Assembly (NCBI GenBank): GCA_030704615.1
Contig: CM060733.1
Location: 3,162,001 to 3,226,000 of the forward strand
From: Takakia lepidozioides
Taxonomy: Eukaryota; Streptophyta; Takakiopsida; Takakiales; Takakiaceae
DNA length: 64,000 nucleotides
Reading direction: 5' to 3'
Positions 1 to 13,013 of the stretch are shown here, in pieces. Numbering within the stretch: position 1 is the stretch's first letter; every line of letters starts with the position of its first letter. Both the position numbers and the translations under genes were made by a program. Below the pieces are notes generated by a model. That model did no database searches. It was not told the origin of the DNA and was given only the letters and a program-made list of their open reading frames with translations.

Positions 1-752
1 CCCCTGTTCAGTGTGAGCTTTTTAGGGCATGCGATGTGCTTGGATGCTGCGAAAAGTGTTGCTTTCACAAGTGCACCAGTCCTGATCGATCAGGGTTTGA
101 TTCCTGTCTTGCCGGAGAGCTTCGCTACTTTGCATCCTCGTTGCTGTGCTATTTACTCTGTTTTGGAGGACTTTGAGAGGCCCGTGCATGGCTGTGGTGT
201 CCGTAGCTGTGCATCTGATCATTCTCATCAATTCGGACTGTCGTAGCTGGTAGTCAATGGGACGCCAAGTCGTTCGTTGTCATCATCGGAATGGTGGTGT
301 CTTTGCTGGACCACTGAGATTCTGGGGAAGCATTGCGTTCTTTCGGAATAGGAATAGCGCTGGAGAAGGCACCGGACCGCAGTGATCGATTTTTATGGGG
401 TCATATTTGTAAGTAGAGAGTGCAGGCCGAGCAGGAAGCGTAGATCTGGGTTGGATACTGTGGAGGAATCTGGCCTCCCAAGCAGCTTTCAGTGTAGGAT
501 TACCAGCCGGCTTCGACGAGGTCAGTTTATGAATCGGTCGCGACACCAAGGGAACTGCCGATCCGCAGAGAGCAGGCAGGCGACAATCTAAGGGCGTCGA
601 AGCTGCAATCTTGTCACCGATCTGACGAGATTCCCAAGCATAACAAGGGCTGCAGGCAGCTCAAGTCGCAGGGGCATAATCGGCCAACTTAGAAGCACAA
701 TTTCCGTCATATCGATAATTAAATCGCCTGGAGGTGTGTAGACAAAGAAACT
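1..752. other. 5' flank of the SEC24 gene
   Basis: No coding region is recognisable here. Short open frames on both strands overlap one another and resemble no family. The stretch probably holds the promoter and 5' untranslated region of the SEC24 gene that begins at 753. I could not identify a TATA box or a 5'UTR intron with confidence. Confidence 0.5.
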
Positions 753-2981
753 ATGGGAAGAGAGGGGGAGTGGTCAGCACCGCAGGGACCACCTGGAGCT
801 CAAAGTACAGGGTATGCAGGACCGGCTTCATATCCAGGGACGCAGTATCCGCAGGGCAGTGGCCTGACCCCGCCAGGTGCCACACAACCGCCCCAGTCTT
901 GGGGGCCTCCTCTAAGAGGGGCAGCCCCATCTCAGGTTGCTGGAGGTCTTCCACCTCCATGGGCTGCTCAAGGGCAGCCGCCACAGTGGGCAGGTCCTCC
1001 TAGTGGAGCAGGTGGTCCTCTGTTCATGCCTTCTGGTCCACCTAATGCAGGTCCCCCTGGGTCGGGACCAATGGGCGTTCGCCCTTACGGACCTCCTCCA
1101 TCAATGGTGGCCGGACAAATGTATGGCGCCGGGCCTCCTCCTCCAAGTGGTTCCTTTAGACCCCCACAACAACAGCCAGGGCCACCGGGGGTACCACAAA
1201 CAGGGCCTACAACCAATGCTGCTCGAGGACCGTCCAATCCTCCTCCAGGTCAGTAGTCTAGACCCTCTAGCAGCATTCAGAGAGATGGAGGTGCAATGCT
1301 CTGTTGCAGAGGCTGTGAATCACCCCTTCTGAGTTTGTGACCGACCCTGCTGCTGGGTGTCTGTCAATTGCTGTTTAGCAGCCAACCTGAGTGGTGTGAA
1401 GCTTGTGATGCTGGACTGATTTGTGGCCTCTAGTTATGGAGTAGAAGATGATCTGTGAATGGAGGTCATAGGGCCTTATTCTGTTTTCGAGCAACTTTTT
1501 TTTTTTCATTACTGCATGCTGGACTCATTAGCATTCCCAAATTCACTGCATCCGTTGCTAGAGTTAAAAAAGGATTATTTGCTATAGCACGTTCTACATT
1601 ACATGTGATAGCACAATTGCATTTCAACACCAAAGTCAATTGTGCAGGATCTCTTGGAACACCTTCAGGGCCGACCCTTGCTGGATACCCACCAAACAGT
1701 GGTCCGGGTGGAGCCAGCAGGCCAATTTTTTCCCAGCCTCTGTTCTCTTCTCCAGTGCCTCAGCCACCAAGGCCTCAGGGTCCTCCGAGCATCTCATCAA
1801 GCAGTCTCTACACACCTGGACCCCCTCAGGCAAATGGCCCATATTCGCAAGGCCAACCCCAGGCACCTCCTTCAAGCAGTCCCTATGCATCTGGCCAACC
1901 CCAAGGCCAGATTCCCCAGCTGTCAGCTCAAGCTCCTCGTCCAGCTATGGGCCCTCCGTCAAATCAGTTCCTGAACCAAAATGCAAACCAGGGACCCTCA
2001 CAATATATGCAGGCACCCTCCCAAGTAGCACCTATTTCCCAACAGTTGCAAGGAATGTCACTTGGACAGCAGATGCAAGGCTCTTTCAATGACCCTTCAG
2101 CTCCCCCAAGCTTCTCTGCGTCAACATTAACTGGCAGTGGACCACCTTCCATGGGTCCGCCAACATGGCAGACACCTCAGAGGCGAGTCTACCCAGATGC
2201 CTATGGTGGCGCACCTCCAACTGTGAGTGTAATTTCTTGAATCTTATTTTGACGGGCGAGGAGCTAGTCACTCCAATTCATCATCATGGCTTTGACCGTT
2301 CCAGTGCTCTCTAGCTCCAGGCATTTATCAAATTGATGGTTAGGGGTCGGTGACTAGCAAAGCTTGATAAGCTGTGAAGATGACAAAGTCTACCTACCAA
2401 TTTGAACTTCAGGATTGCACTTTGAGCAGAATCTTTCCTTGCTAGTTAGCCCTTTGGATTGTCAAAACTTAGGGTTTTGGAGCTTCTGCCTGACGGCTCA
2501 GCTTAGGTCTTAAGGTGCAGGAGATGCAGCTTTATCTTCTTAATAAATCTGTCAAATAGAGTGATAAAGAGCTCCTCTTAAGGAAGGTTTGTGTATTGGG
2601 AGTGTCGAAGCTTTGAAAGTGGAAGTCTAGTGGTGAATCAAACTAATGTCAGAATCAAAAGATTTGAGAATTTCTTTGGGGTGCTGGGTTCATCTTTATG
2701 TGTGAGAATATCCCACTAACTGGATTTGGAGCAATGTGTTCAGAGCTCTATGCCAGCCAGTTCAGGTGCACCCACTCAACAAATGCCACCTGGACCACCC
2801 CATTTTCCTGGGAACATCCCTCCAGGAGTACCAGGAATGTCGCAGCCAGGCTCCCCTGCAGGGGCTCAACCAGGATCTGCAACTTCTCGGATCGACCCAA
2901 ATCAGATTCCTCGACCCCAGCCAACCATAACCTCAGTTACTTTTGAAACCCGCGTTAATGGCCAGGCCAATTTGCCTCCAG

Positions 2982-3017
<36 letters not shown>

Positions 3018-6000
3018 CCCTTTGAGACGGGATTATTGCACGTAAATCTCTTCCTTGCCTTAACCTTTCTGGTGTCTCTTCATCTGTCATCATCCCAGTC
3101 TTTCCCCCTGACTTGCTGTCCTGTCTTTTTGGAAAACAGCCTAAGTCCTCTGCAGATTTTTATTACTGAGTAGGTTGCCACTAACCACAGGATTGTGAAA
3201 ACTTCGTTTTGGACAGAGCATGTTAGGTTGATGTCTTAGCCCAACAGTTGCATGTCCAACCATAGTCCAGCAAAGCATCTCATAGATTTCACATAACAAC
3301 CATTTTTGTTTGTTTGGACAGTCAGCTACAACCAGCTTTATTGTGAGGGACACTGGAAACTGTAGCCCCCATATGATGCGGTGCAGTTTGAATCAGGTAC
3401 GGTGTTTGATTATTTGACGTTTCATTATCTCATACAGTACTAGGTACTCATTCTTGTCAGTTGAGTAGCCAAACTGAATATCTCCATTTTGTGAGGAGAT
3501 ATAACCTGATAGTTGTTTTGTGCATGAAATCCTGGGTGTCTGTTAATTTTCCAGGTTTGATCTCCTAAGGGTTGCAAGTGAATCGCTAATGGTATCCTCT
3601 GTATCCAAGGGTGGTATGATATGCAACTGTTATTCAGAAGAGCAACACTTACACGAAACGTGTTACAACAATGGCTTGTGGCTGCAGATTCCATGCTCAG
3701 CTGATTTGTTAAGTACGTCAGGAATGCCTTTGGTAGTTATGGTGCAGCCCCTAGCACTCCCCCATCCTGCCGAGGAGCCCATCCAGGTGAGGTGCCCTTG
3801 GTATGCAGTGTTCTCTCTGGATACATGTTCGATCTGCTCTGCTAAAGTGTGATACATTGGTTATATATTGAAGTAGACTCGGCGCACTGTTTAGACAGAA
3901 AGTTGCGTGAGGGAGAGATTCGATTTTGTTTGTGGGTGCTGTAGTGGTCTTGTCCAGGTTTTCATGGGCAGAAATGGTTGTGCACTAAGCACTCAGTCAA
4001 ATGTGTGCAGATAGAAGTTTTCATTCTCTGCCATGTGGCTGTAAAGCCTATGTCCACATTGGGGGATTAAAGAAAGACGGTTATGCGAAATGTGGAGTAC
4101 AATATGCATGCATGTAGGGTGTGATAGCTTATATGTGAAGGATGGAGGTTGTGGTCGGGGCAGATAGTAGATTTTGGTGAAGTTGGACCTGTTCGTTGTT
4201 CAGCAGCTCACTGCAAAGCCTACATCAATCCCTTCATGAAATTTATCGACCAGGGTCGTCGCTTCACCTGCAATTTGTGTGGTACGGGCTTCCGTTTAGA
4301 CTATGTCATCTTGAAAAGTGCTTTTGCCACTGTTTCATGGAGAGAGAGGGAGAGAAATTCACACATATGCAGATGACCAATTGTACGTATGTTGAATCAA
4401 TTTGCACCAGGTCATAACAATGAAACACCCAGGGACTATCAGTGCAATTTGGGACCTGATGGAAAAAGGCGTGATGCGGACTTGAGGCCGGAGCTCTCTA
4501 AAGGCACAGTTGAGTTTGTAGCACCGAAAGAGTATATGGTATGTGTTGCCGGATCCCCTGTTGGTATTTTCATCTTCCGTCTAGCGGCAGCCTTTCAGTA
4601 ATCAAGACAATTATATTGCAAAAGCATCAACAATGTTCATTCACTCACTAGGTGTCAGCTAAGCAAGGGACTTGATAACTCATTATTCAACATGGATTGC
4701 GCTCCTAGACTCCATCTACTTCCTCAGATTTGGAAATGCCAAGAACTAGAAGTCTCCCCTATTTGAATGGTATGCTTAGTAACTGATGCTTGCTCCTTGT
4801 TGTGTACTAGAGTGAGAATCCTCTCTGTGATTCTTCGATCAATGTTGTATAGGTTGAAGAAGGCTGTGCCAATATTGCACTTTTTACAGTTTTATTGATG
4901 AATCTTCACTGGAGTGATGCAGGTCCGGCCTCCGATGCCTGCAGTGTTTTTCTTCCTGATAGATGTATCACTTACAGCAATCCAAACAGGGGCTGTGGTG
5001 GCAGCTTGCAGTGCTATTAATCGTGCGCTTGCAGACCTTCCGGTGAGTTGTCTCCCTCTTATCTTTCAAGGCCTTTCTGCCCGTCACTAACAAGGGCCAT
5101 GTGTCAAGCATTTGGGAATAACTCAACAGTAAAATTCTTGCTCCAAAAGGAAAGAGTAGGCAGGACTCTTAGTCTATTGAGCTTCTTACATTGTGGATAC
5201 TGTGGGTTTATCTGATGGACAGGAGGGGCCTAACACAAGGGTCGGGATTGCTACGTTTGACTCAACAATTCACTTCTACAACCTCAACAAGACCCTGCAA
5301 ACGGTTTGAAAATGCCATTTCATTGACCTTGAGTGATCGAGTGTGTGAAAGAGAGAATGTATTCACTAGATGTTGTTTGCTGTAGGCTTGTAGCCATAGA
5401 CCCTGTGCCCAGTTTGGGTGGAACATAAAGGAACAGACACTACCTTTGTGAGGGGCTCACTCCAGCAGTGGGACTTGCTGTGAAATAAATAATGTTCGGG
5501 CTTTCCAGATTTTCGTCTAGAGGCAGAGATCCTTCCAAATTCTTTTTTCTGGCATTTCATGGAGAAATGGATGGATTGGTGGTTGCAGCCGTCAATGCTA
5601 GTGGTTCCAGACATTCAAGATGTGTACACTCCTCTTCAAAATGATCTTATTGTTCCTCTTTCCGAGGTGGGTACGTGTTTCATGCTGATGTTTCCCTTTG
5701 CCTAGTGATAGTTTGGTGATTCTTTGCTCAACAACATAGACCGTTGCTACCTTCACTATACTCTGGGCCCGTTATACTGCAATGTGCGTGGGGGTTGCAG
5801 AGATACTAACTCATCTGCCAGCCCTTGTGAAACACCTGTTGAACTCTTCTCAATTCTGTAGACTAATGTTAAGCTACAACACCATCCAGAGAAAGCCATC
5901 TATTTCTTAGGGCCCTTCCTCATATATAGAATTCATGGGCTTGCTATTTCTCTTTCATACTCTGAAAGTTTGGATGGTTTGACTGTGATTTATCTTGGGG

Positions 6001-9000
6001 ACTAGGGTCGTGAGCATCTGGAGCAACTGTTGGAAAGTATTCCTAGCATGTTCCAAAACAATCGTGTTACAGAATCCGCCTTTGGTGCTGCCATAAAGGT
6101 TGGTTCTTGGCAGATGGACTTAAGCTAGTCTTTTCAAAAATGTTTGCAGTGTAGAAAATGAGGTATCTCTTGTATTACTCTTGAGTGCTACAGTTCTTGA
6201 CATGCAATGGATTGTTATTGTTCTGCTGGGCCAGGGGGGTTATCTAGCTATGAAGTCAACAGGAGGAAAGCTCTTTGTTTTCCAAACAGGTTCGGTTATT
6301 GTAACTGAGAGTAACTGAGAGGTCACATATCTGTTGTCCCAAAGGAGGTTAAATGGCCAACCTTTCAGCTTGTGTTCGGCACATGCCATGTTTATTTGTA
6401 ACTCAAGTGGTTCAAATGTTGTCCTCAATAAACTACAAGGGGAGAAACACTTGATGCTCTTCAGTTAGGTAGTGTGGAAGAATATGCTTTCACGGATTCT
6501 TTGTTTGGGACATGATAAAGCAAATGAAGGGAATCGCATTTGAGTTCTTGATTGTGATTCGTACTGCAATTTTGTGGACATGTGGTGTTAATTGGGTGTT
6601 TGATGCTTGTCGGACACACCCATTCTTTTGTCCAATGAAGATATGATCATCTGAAACCTGTCCCAGGCAACATGGAATGAATCTCACAGCTACATATGGG
6701 ACTGTCTGCAGTTTTACCATCGGTCGGAATTGGTGCATTGACTGCAAGAGAAGGAGAAAGCAAGGTTGGAGAAAAGGTGGGGCTTGCTTCATACTCATTC
6801 CTTTATTGATCTTTCTATATCTGTTGCATCCTTCTCTAGTTCCTGGATGCGAAGCATGGGTGAGATATTTAAAACTTAAATTGAGCAAGGGGTTGGGGGG
6901 GGGCTGGGAAGGAGGGACAGCACGGGGTGCACTCCTGTTGTATGTAATGCTCAACTCGGCATTTTGTGAGACACATTTATTTTCCGTCTGGTAATTGTGG
7001 GGATTTGCGAGACAGGAGGCACAGAAGCTCATGCAGCCATCTGATAAAACATTGAAGACCATGGCAATTGAATTTGCCGAATTTCAGGTGCGTTTCACAC
7101 GGTTGTTTTGGTCTTTTATTTGCTCGTTCACCATTTGGCAGTTCCTTTTCTTTCTGCGGTCTGGCGGTGATGTATCAACATTCATATTTTAGGAACCCCC
7201 AATGGCATGGTTTATCCATTTGCAATCTATCAGAATGCCTATCAGTGTGCTTAAGAGTGTCTGGTTTTGTGGCAGGTGTGCGTGGATTTGTTTCTTATGT
7301 CACAAAATTACGTTGACATTGCGTCGATTGGTGTAGTACCACGAACAACAGGAGGCCAGGTTTGTGCGTTCACTGGCATTGTTTGTTGGTTTTCATGCAG
7401 GAGGAGGTATCTGGTTCTTCCATTAGTAGGCTGAATTTATATTTCTGCTGGCTGTTGTCAGACTCCCCCCCCTCATTCCTTTGTGCTTTTGTTCTCTGCT
7501 CTCTTCTGGTGCATTCACGTCACATACTTTGACTGTTATGAGTCAACAAAGCACACAGATACTGATACATAGAGGGCTGGTGCTGAATGTGTGAAGCAGA
7601 TCTATTACTACCATCCATTTCATGCCAGCGTGGACTCAGCAAAGCTATACAACGATTTGCGGTGGAATGTGACACGGCCGCAGGCCCTGGAGGCTGTTAT
7701 GCGCGTTCGATGTAGTCAGGTTCTAAATGTCTCGGTCACCTTGTCTTATTGCCTGTGGCATTAGAAAGTTTCTATGTTTTCTCTCATGATAACTCCCTAT
7801 ATTCTCCAGAATCGACACGGCCACATTTGTCATATTAAGTCAGGGGGGCTATAGCAGCAGTGCTGGATCGAACCTCATAAGTATGAAGCTAATGCCAGCA
7901 TACAGAAAAACATACATGAGTTCCTGTAGTCAATTAATTGTGGCTGTTTGAGAGTGCTATGGCAAATTCAAGGATGTAGAACACTCTGTTGACGGGAATG
8001 TTCGATGGGCACCTCTCTATTGGTAGTAAAGGTTCTGAGGGAATCGAGAGGAATACTGGCTTGAAAGCCTCCCTGGTGAGTTGCTTTATTTACTACTTGA
8101 TGTATGCTAAGAGAAAACTTCTGGGGTCCCATGGATGCAGGGCTTACAAGTGCAGGAGTATTTTGGCAACTTTTGTAAGCGCAACCCAACTGATGTTGAT
8201 CTCCCAGCAGTAAGTTAGGGATGGGATTGCCCTTCTCTCTCCTTCCTGATCTCTCTTTGGTTTTGACCTAAAGACTAGAGGAAGTGCTCGCATGGTCAAT
8301 GTGGTGGTAGCCCAGTGGTTAGGGCATAATACCATCTCACTAGTGGTTGTGGGTTATGTATGTTGGATGTCATAAAGGTGTCCACCTTCGCTTCGGAAGG
8401 CAGTAGCCCTTCGGGGTCAAGTGACACCATATGTTACGCTTGCTTCGGCAAGAGTCCACATTTATTTTTAGTTTATTTATATATTTTTTCAATGTTGTTG
8501 ATGGTTTTGGTGTGCAGATTGACTGTGACAAGACAATTATGGTCACATTCAAGCATGACGATAAGTTTCAAGATGGATCGGAATGCTGCTTTCAGGTTTG
8601 GCTTTTAATACAGCACTCACAATCACAGTTTGACGTCTGGTTGCTACTTGTCCGTTGTATAATCCATTGCACAGTGCAGAATCTCATACACAGCATGCCC
8701 AGTTTCAGTTTGAGCTGTACTTTCTAGTTCTTTCTCCATCTGCAAGCATGTGATGGCTTACCTCTGTCCAAAATTCATGTTTTAGTGGTCTCAAATTCCG
8801 CCCTCTGATGGGAAGCATTGTTTTGGGTGGTCATCCTTCTGACCCCCAACTGGTGTTCAATCTTGAAGTTCTTGCCACCCCAGCAATGCTCATTAAACCA
8901 TCATGATTCTCCCCTGCTTGTTTTTATCAAAAGTCAGCAGGACCCCTCCAACAGTCCTTATTTTTTGATGGGACAAACTCAAGCTCTTCAGTTTCTGATG

Positions 9001-11808
9001 CTAAATTGTTGTTTGCCCATTCTGGGTCTTTGGATGTGAGACAGAGTGCTCTGCTATATACAACCACGAATGGGCAACGACGCATTCGTGTGAACACATT
9101 GTCCCTCTCTTGCACCACCATTCTCAGCAACCTTTTCCGGGGGGCAGACTTGGATGCACAGTTCACGTACTTCTTGAAGCAGGGTATCTTTCCGGTGCTC
9201 TGCTTCTGATTCTATTAGTTATTGGTGAGACGCTGTTGTCTTTTGCAATTTAGGTGAATTATGAGTCGGGTTCAGGGATTGGCAAGGCTACTCATTTACA
9301 TGATTCCATGCATGAGTGTTTGAATACAATGTTTCGTTACTTTTTTGGTGCGTGGGTAATGTGACAGCTGCCCAAGATGTGCCAACTACACCACTGGTTC
9401 AAGTCAGGGACCATATGACAGGGCAGTGTGTTACCATACTATACACCTATCGCAAGTTTTGTGCTACTGCATCGTCATCTGGACAACTCATCCTTCCCGA
9501 GGCCCTCAAGCTCTTGCCTCTTTACACTCTGGGTATGTATTATTAGCTTTTTCTTCTCCTTCATGCGTATGTCAACTTGTCCACTCTGCTTTCACCAGTT
9601 TGACAAGCAGTGCCACATGTGACAGATCTGTATCAGCAGCGGTCTATAGCAGCTGTGCTGGAATATTCATGCATTCTAGTACACTATACATTGCACCCTC
9701 CAGTCCAGTTTCAATACAGATCCGTACATCAAGCTCTTGTGTCTCGCAGAGGTTTGCAAGGGAATCTGGGGATGGTTATCTCATCATATTTTCTGTTTTG
9801 CTGATGGCAGCTTTGACAAAGAGTGTGGGACTGCGATCGGATATGCGGATTGATGAGCGCTCATACTGGCTTACCCGGGTTGCATCACTGCCGACGTCAC
9901 TAGCCATCCCTCTTGTCTATCCCCAAATGTTTGCGGTTCATAACCTTCCATCCAGGGTATTGTCCTTTCCCTAAGAAATGTGACATCTTGTGTTGTTTGT
10001 TCTATTGTCACGTCTTCCTTCTCATTCTCTTGCAGGCTTGAACAAATGTGAGAGTTGTCATCCTAATTTCCAAATGCATCAGAGCTTTCATGGGATTTCT
10101 GGAAGGGTAGGTTCTCTGGTATACCAGATTGAAAGGTAGGCAATGAGTATTGACAATGATTAACGCCAATATTGTCTGTTGATTGTAGGAAGCCTTGCGA
10201 GGTGCAATATTGCCACCGGTGGTACCTCTGTCTAGTGAGAATTTGGAGCATGATGGCATCTTTCTGATGGAGACTGGGGAGGATGCCTTTCTATATGCAG
10301 GCAAACAAGCATCTCCAGAAATCCTGCACAAACTGTTTGGTGTACACTCTGTCGACGAGGTTGTGCCTGGGCAGGTCAGCGCCTATGATGCTCGTTTCCC
10401 TCCATAGCATACTGTATTGGTTGAGGATGTTAGTACCGTGCCCATGTTGATGCTCATTTGGCTTCTGAAGTCGTAAGCATGTGTGAAGATTCACTACATT
10501 GTTGTCCCTCCTGCCCTGAGCTTTGTATAGGGTGAGCAGTATACCCCTGCCGAATGTGGCAGTAATGATGGTTTAGCCAACTTGCTCTTTTTTTGCCAAA
10601 AATGCACTAGATTGGTCGTGTCAAGCCTATTGAGATTGTTGGAGAGTTTGAAAGAAAGGTTGACAATATATTGGGAAGTTTCTGTCTTGATCATGCCACC
10701 TGGGAAATAGGAGGCACATGGGGTGAGACAACATAATTCTGATTCCACATTTCGTCTGATGTTTGGAGATGCAGTTTTTGCTTCAAGAGTATGATAATGA
10801 CTTGTCCAGAAGGCTTAATGAAGTTGTAAATGAGATCCGGCGCCAACGGTGCTCTTACTTGCGGTAACTTATCTTCCCCTGTTCCTCTTCATACTGATTT
10901 GGTACTTGAAATCAACAATCCATTATGCACTCAAAATTAAGGTAATTCAATAGCTGGTTTTTGACAGGAGTGGTTGTGTTCCCTCTGCAGATTGCATCTG
11001 TTGAAGAGAGGAGATCCTCGAGGTAAGCTTCTTTGCATTCCAGTTCTCCTTTTCCATTCAAACCGTATGATTACAAGGTGATAATCAGTATTAGTGAGGG
11101 TGTGGCGTCTTGATAGCCATCCCGAGGTGACCACAAGGCTTTCAATCCTCATGTCAGTGTGAGATCTGAATTTCAGTCAACCAAATTGTTGAAGGGTTAG
11201 TTTTGTACCTGGTTGGTGAAAATCTGGTAGTCTCTTGTACGTGGCATAGGGTCATACTGTAAATGGCACTGAAGGAATGTCTACTGGAGAAACTATTCCC
11301 TAAGCTTCTTCACGGCCTTGCTGAAACACGGTAGAGAAGTTGATATAGAGAGGATGGTGCCTGTCTCTGGACAGTAATCGAATTCAGCTGGTGAAAAGCA
11401 CACCACCTATGGGGCATAATGGTGATGACTGATTTCTGGGCATCAGATTTCTGGACTCTTTAAAAGAATCAAGCAGAATCACTGCAGTCAGTTCTTCCGT
11501 AGTTTGAGCATTTCAAGACCACATTGAAAGCTGGTCTGATTCTGGGTGAATGCTGGCATCAAACCTCCCTATTATAGACATAATCCGCAGAAAAGAAAAC
11601 AGAGATGTAGCTCCATGGGGATTAGTCCAATGAGTGCATGAAGGGAGATGAACTTCTGTTTTGACTTCAAGATCTGATGGGAGTTGTGGTATGACATGCA
11701 GAGCTGCTGTTCTTCTCATTTTTGGTGGAAGACAAAACATCATTGGGGGTTTCATATGTTGAGTTTTTGGTCCATGTTCATAGGCAAATTCAAAATAGAA
11801 TGTCATAA
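753..11808 (+). CDS. SEC24: SEC24-type COPII coat protein (25 exons)
   Basis: SEC24 is the cargo-binding subunit of the COPII coat; it pairs with SEC23 on ER exit membranes. Exons: 753-1248, 1648-2222, 2744-2980, 3322-3396, 3688-3786, 4164-4281, 4411-4538, 4923-5042, 5223-5303, 5589-5666, 6006-6098, 6235-6289, 6712-6776, 7016-7087, 7276-7359, 7600-7719, 8141-8209, 8518-8595, 9045-9183, 9368-9532, 9811-9956, 10189-10374, 10775-10863, 10991-11022, 11702-11808. All introns are GT-AG and the sum (3507 nt) gives 1168 residues with no internal stop. Residues 1 to about 435 are a Pro/Gly/Gln-rich tail. The zinc finger is at about 505-533, followed by the trunk domain (FFFLIDVS, GIATFDSTIHFYNL), the beta/helical part (RKFCATASSSGQLILPEAL, KSVGLRSDMRIDERSYW) and a gelsolin-like domain (GIFLMETGEDAFLY). 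It ends in YVEFLVHVHRQIQ. The first zinc-finger pair is spaced C-x4-C instead of the usual C-x2-C. The start is the first ATG in frame. Confidence 0.93.
2986..3014. repeat. (CT)n microsatellite at the start of SEC24 intron 3
   Basis: About 29 bases of pure CT dinucleotide begin five bases after the donor site of intron 3. It is a simple sequence repeat of no known function and likely length-variable. Confidence 0.9.
8298..8470 (+). repeat. tRNA-derived SINE-like sequence in SEC24 intron 17
   Basis: The segment starting near GTGGTAGCCCAGTGG and running through CTCACTAGTGGTTGTGGGTT resembles the A-box and B-box parts of a tRNA-derived SINE head. A distinct body with a CTTCGGAAGG hairpin follows, then a T-rich tail. 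The B-box is degenerate (GGTTGTGGGTT, no GGTTCGA). It lies between exons 17 and 18 in sense orientation. The call rests on resemblance only; I saw no clear target duplication. Confidence 0.35.
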
Positions 11809-12384
11809 GTGGCCCGCTTTAGGGCCACCTTTTCTCATCTGCCCTCCCCCACGACCTTTTGTTTACTTCCATGTTGTTGATTTGAAACTTACAAGGTGCA
11901 GTATTTGCATCTTGTACCAAAAGTGTGGATGCAGTGTGGCTTTCACCCGCCATTGTTTTCATCCTATCTGGATCAGTCAGGCTTGAATTATACTTTTAAG
12001 AGGGTGGACGGTAACTGTAGCTCTCAGATGGTCTTTTATCCCATCTGTGCTTTATGTGTTTGCATCACTGTACACTCTCTGCATAACCCCCACTCGATTC
12101 CATACAGAGTGAAAAAACAACCTTTGTCTCATTGAATAGCTCAATTGTTTGAGCTTATCATGGTGTGTTGTCTCCCCTGCCCCCCCACAAGTGGAAAATG
12201 GTGACTGTATTTGTGATGCTAGCCTAAATTAATTTGCAGTGTAGATTCTTTGGGTGTTAGTAGTGTTGTCACAACTTATGTAAGCCGTTGGCAAACCAAG
12301 CATTGCCGTTCACTTTTCTCGCACTCACAGAATGGGAGGTTTGTCTGAATACTATCACCGCAACACAAACATGTTCTTACTCCA

Positions 12385-12697
12385 GACAAGTGAAACTGTG
12401 AGATCCACTATGAAGAGGCCGGCCTCCGGTTCATTGTTGTGGCAGTTAGTTCTTGCAGAGAAAATGTGATCAGCTGAAGTCCGGCGGGAGTGCAGCTATC
12501 CCGGGATTGCAAGATTCCATTAGGCCCAAACGAGCTGTGACGAGACTGCTGATGAGCGTATCACTCTCTTTCTCACTATCTTCTGCGATGAGAGAACGCA
12601 TGATGTGAACCTCTCATCTCTCTCTCTCTAAAGCTTGGGATGTATGCCTCGCTCTGTCCCGCACTTATGGATAGTGGATCTCACAGTTTCATTTGTC
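12385..12697. repeat. 313-bp segment bounded by 26-bp inverted repeats
   Basis: The left arm at 12385-12410 (GACAAGTGAAACTGTGAGAT...) and the right arm at 12672-12697 are reverse complements with one mismatch over 26 bases. This could be a small MITE-like insertion or a structured transcript end. I found no clear target-site duplication and the interior has no recognised content. Confidence 0.5.
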
Positions 12698-12701
12698 AGG
12701 G

Positions 12702-12710
12702 TTTAGGGTT
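12702..12710 (-). promoter_or_regulatory. Telobox upstream of TRM5
   Basis: The motif TTTAGGGTT (AAACCCTAA on the other strand) sits about 300 bp upstream of the proposed TRM5 start codon. Teloboxes are common in plant promoters of ribosome and translation genes, which fits a tRNA-modification enzyme. Activity is inferred from the motif alone. Confidence 0.4.
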
Positions 12711-13013
12711 CAATGCTTTGGGGGGAGGACGGTGAAAGAGAAAGTACGCGTACACCACCCGCACAAGCACATGAGGGTTTTTCAAGTATGGAAGGGAGGC
12801 TGCGATGTTGGGAGAGATTGGTCGATTCAGGAAATTCGTGTTATTATTTGGAAGACAAATTTGGTCGCTAGGAGCTTAAGTCATGCATGTGTGCAGTTTC
12901 GTTCTGCAGCTGAAGACAATGCTGATGGCACGGAAGCAGGGTTTGGGCCCTTCGGAATCCTCCTCACCACTATCGTAACAGGCACAGTATAAGTTCTTTT
13001 TGAAGAGGCCAAA

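Larger units (their letters stand above)
11809..13013. other. SEC24-TRM5 intergenic region
   Basis: This 1.2-kb spacer holds the 3' flank of SEC24 and the promoter region of the TRM5 gene. No protein-coding segment is recognisable. It contains an inverted-repeat pair and a telobox, listed separately, and short CT-rich stretches near 12620. Confidence 0.6.
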
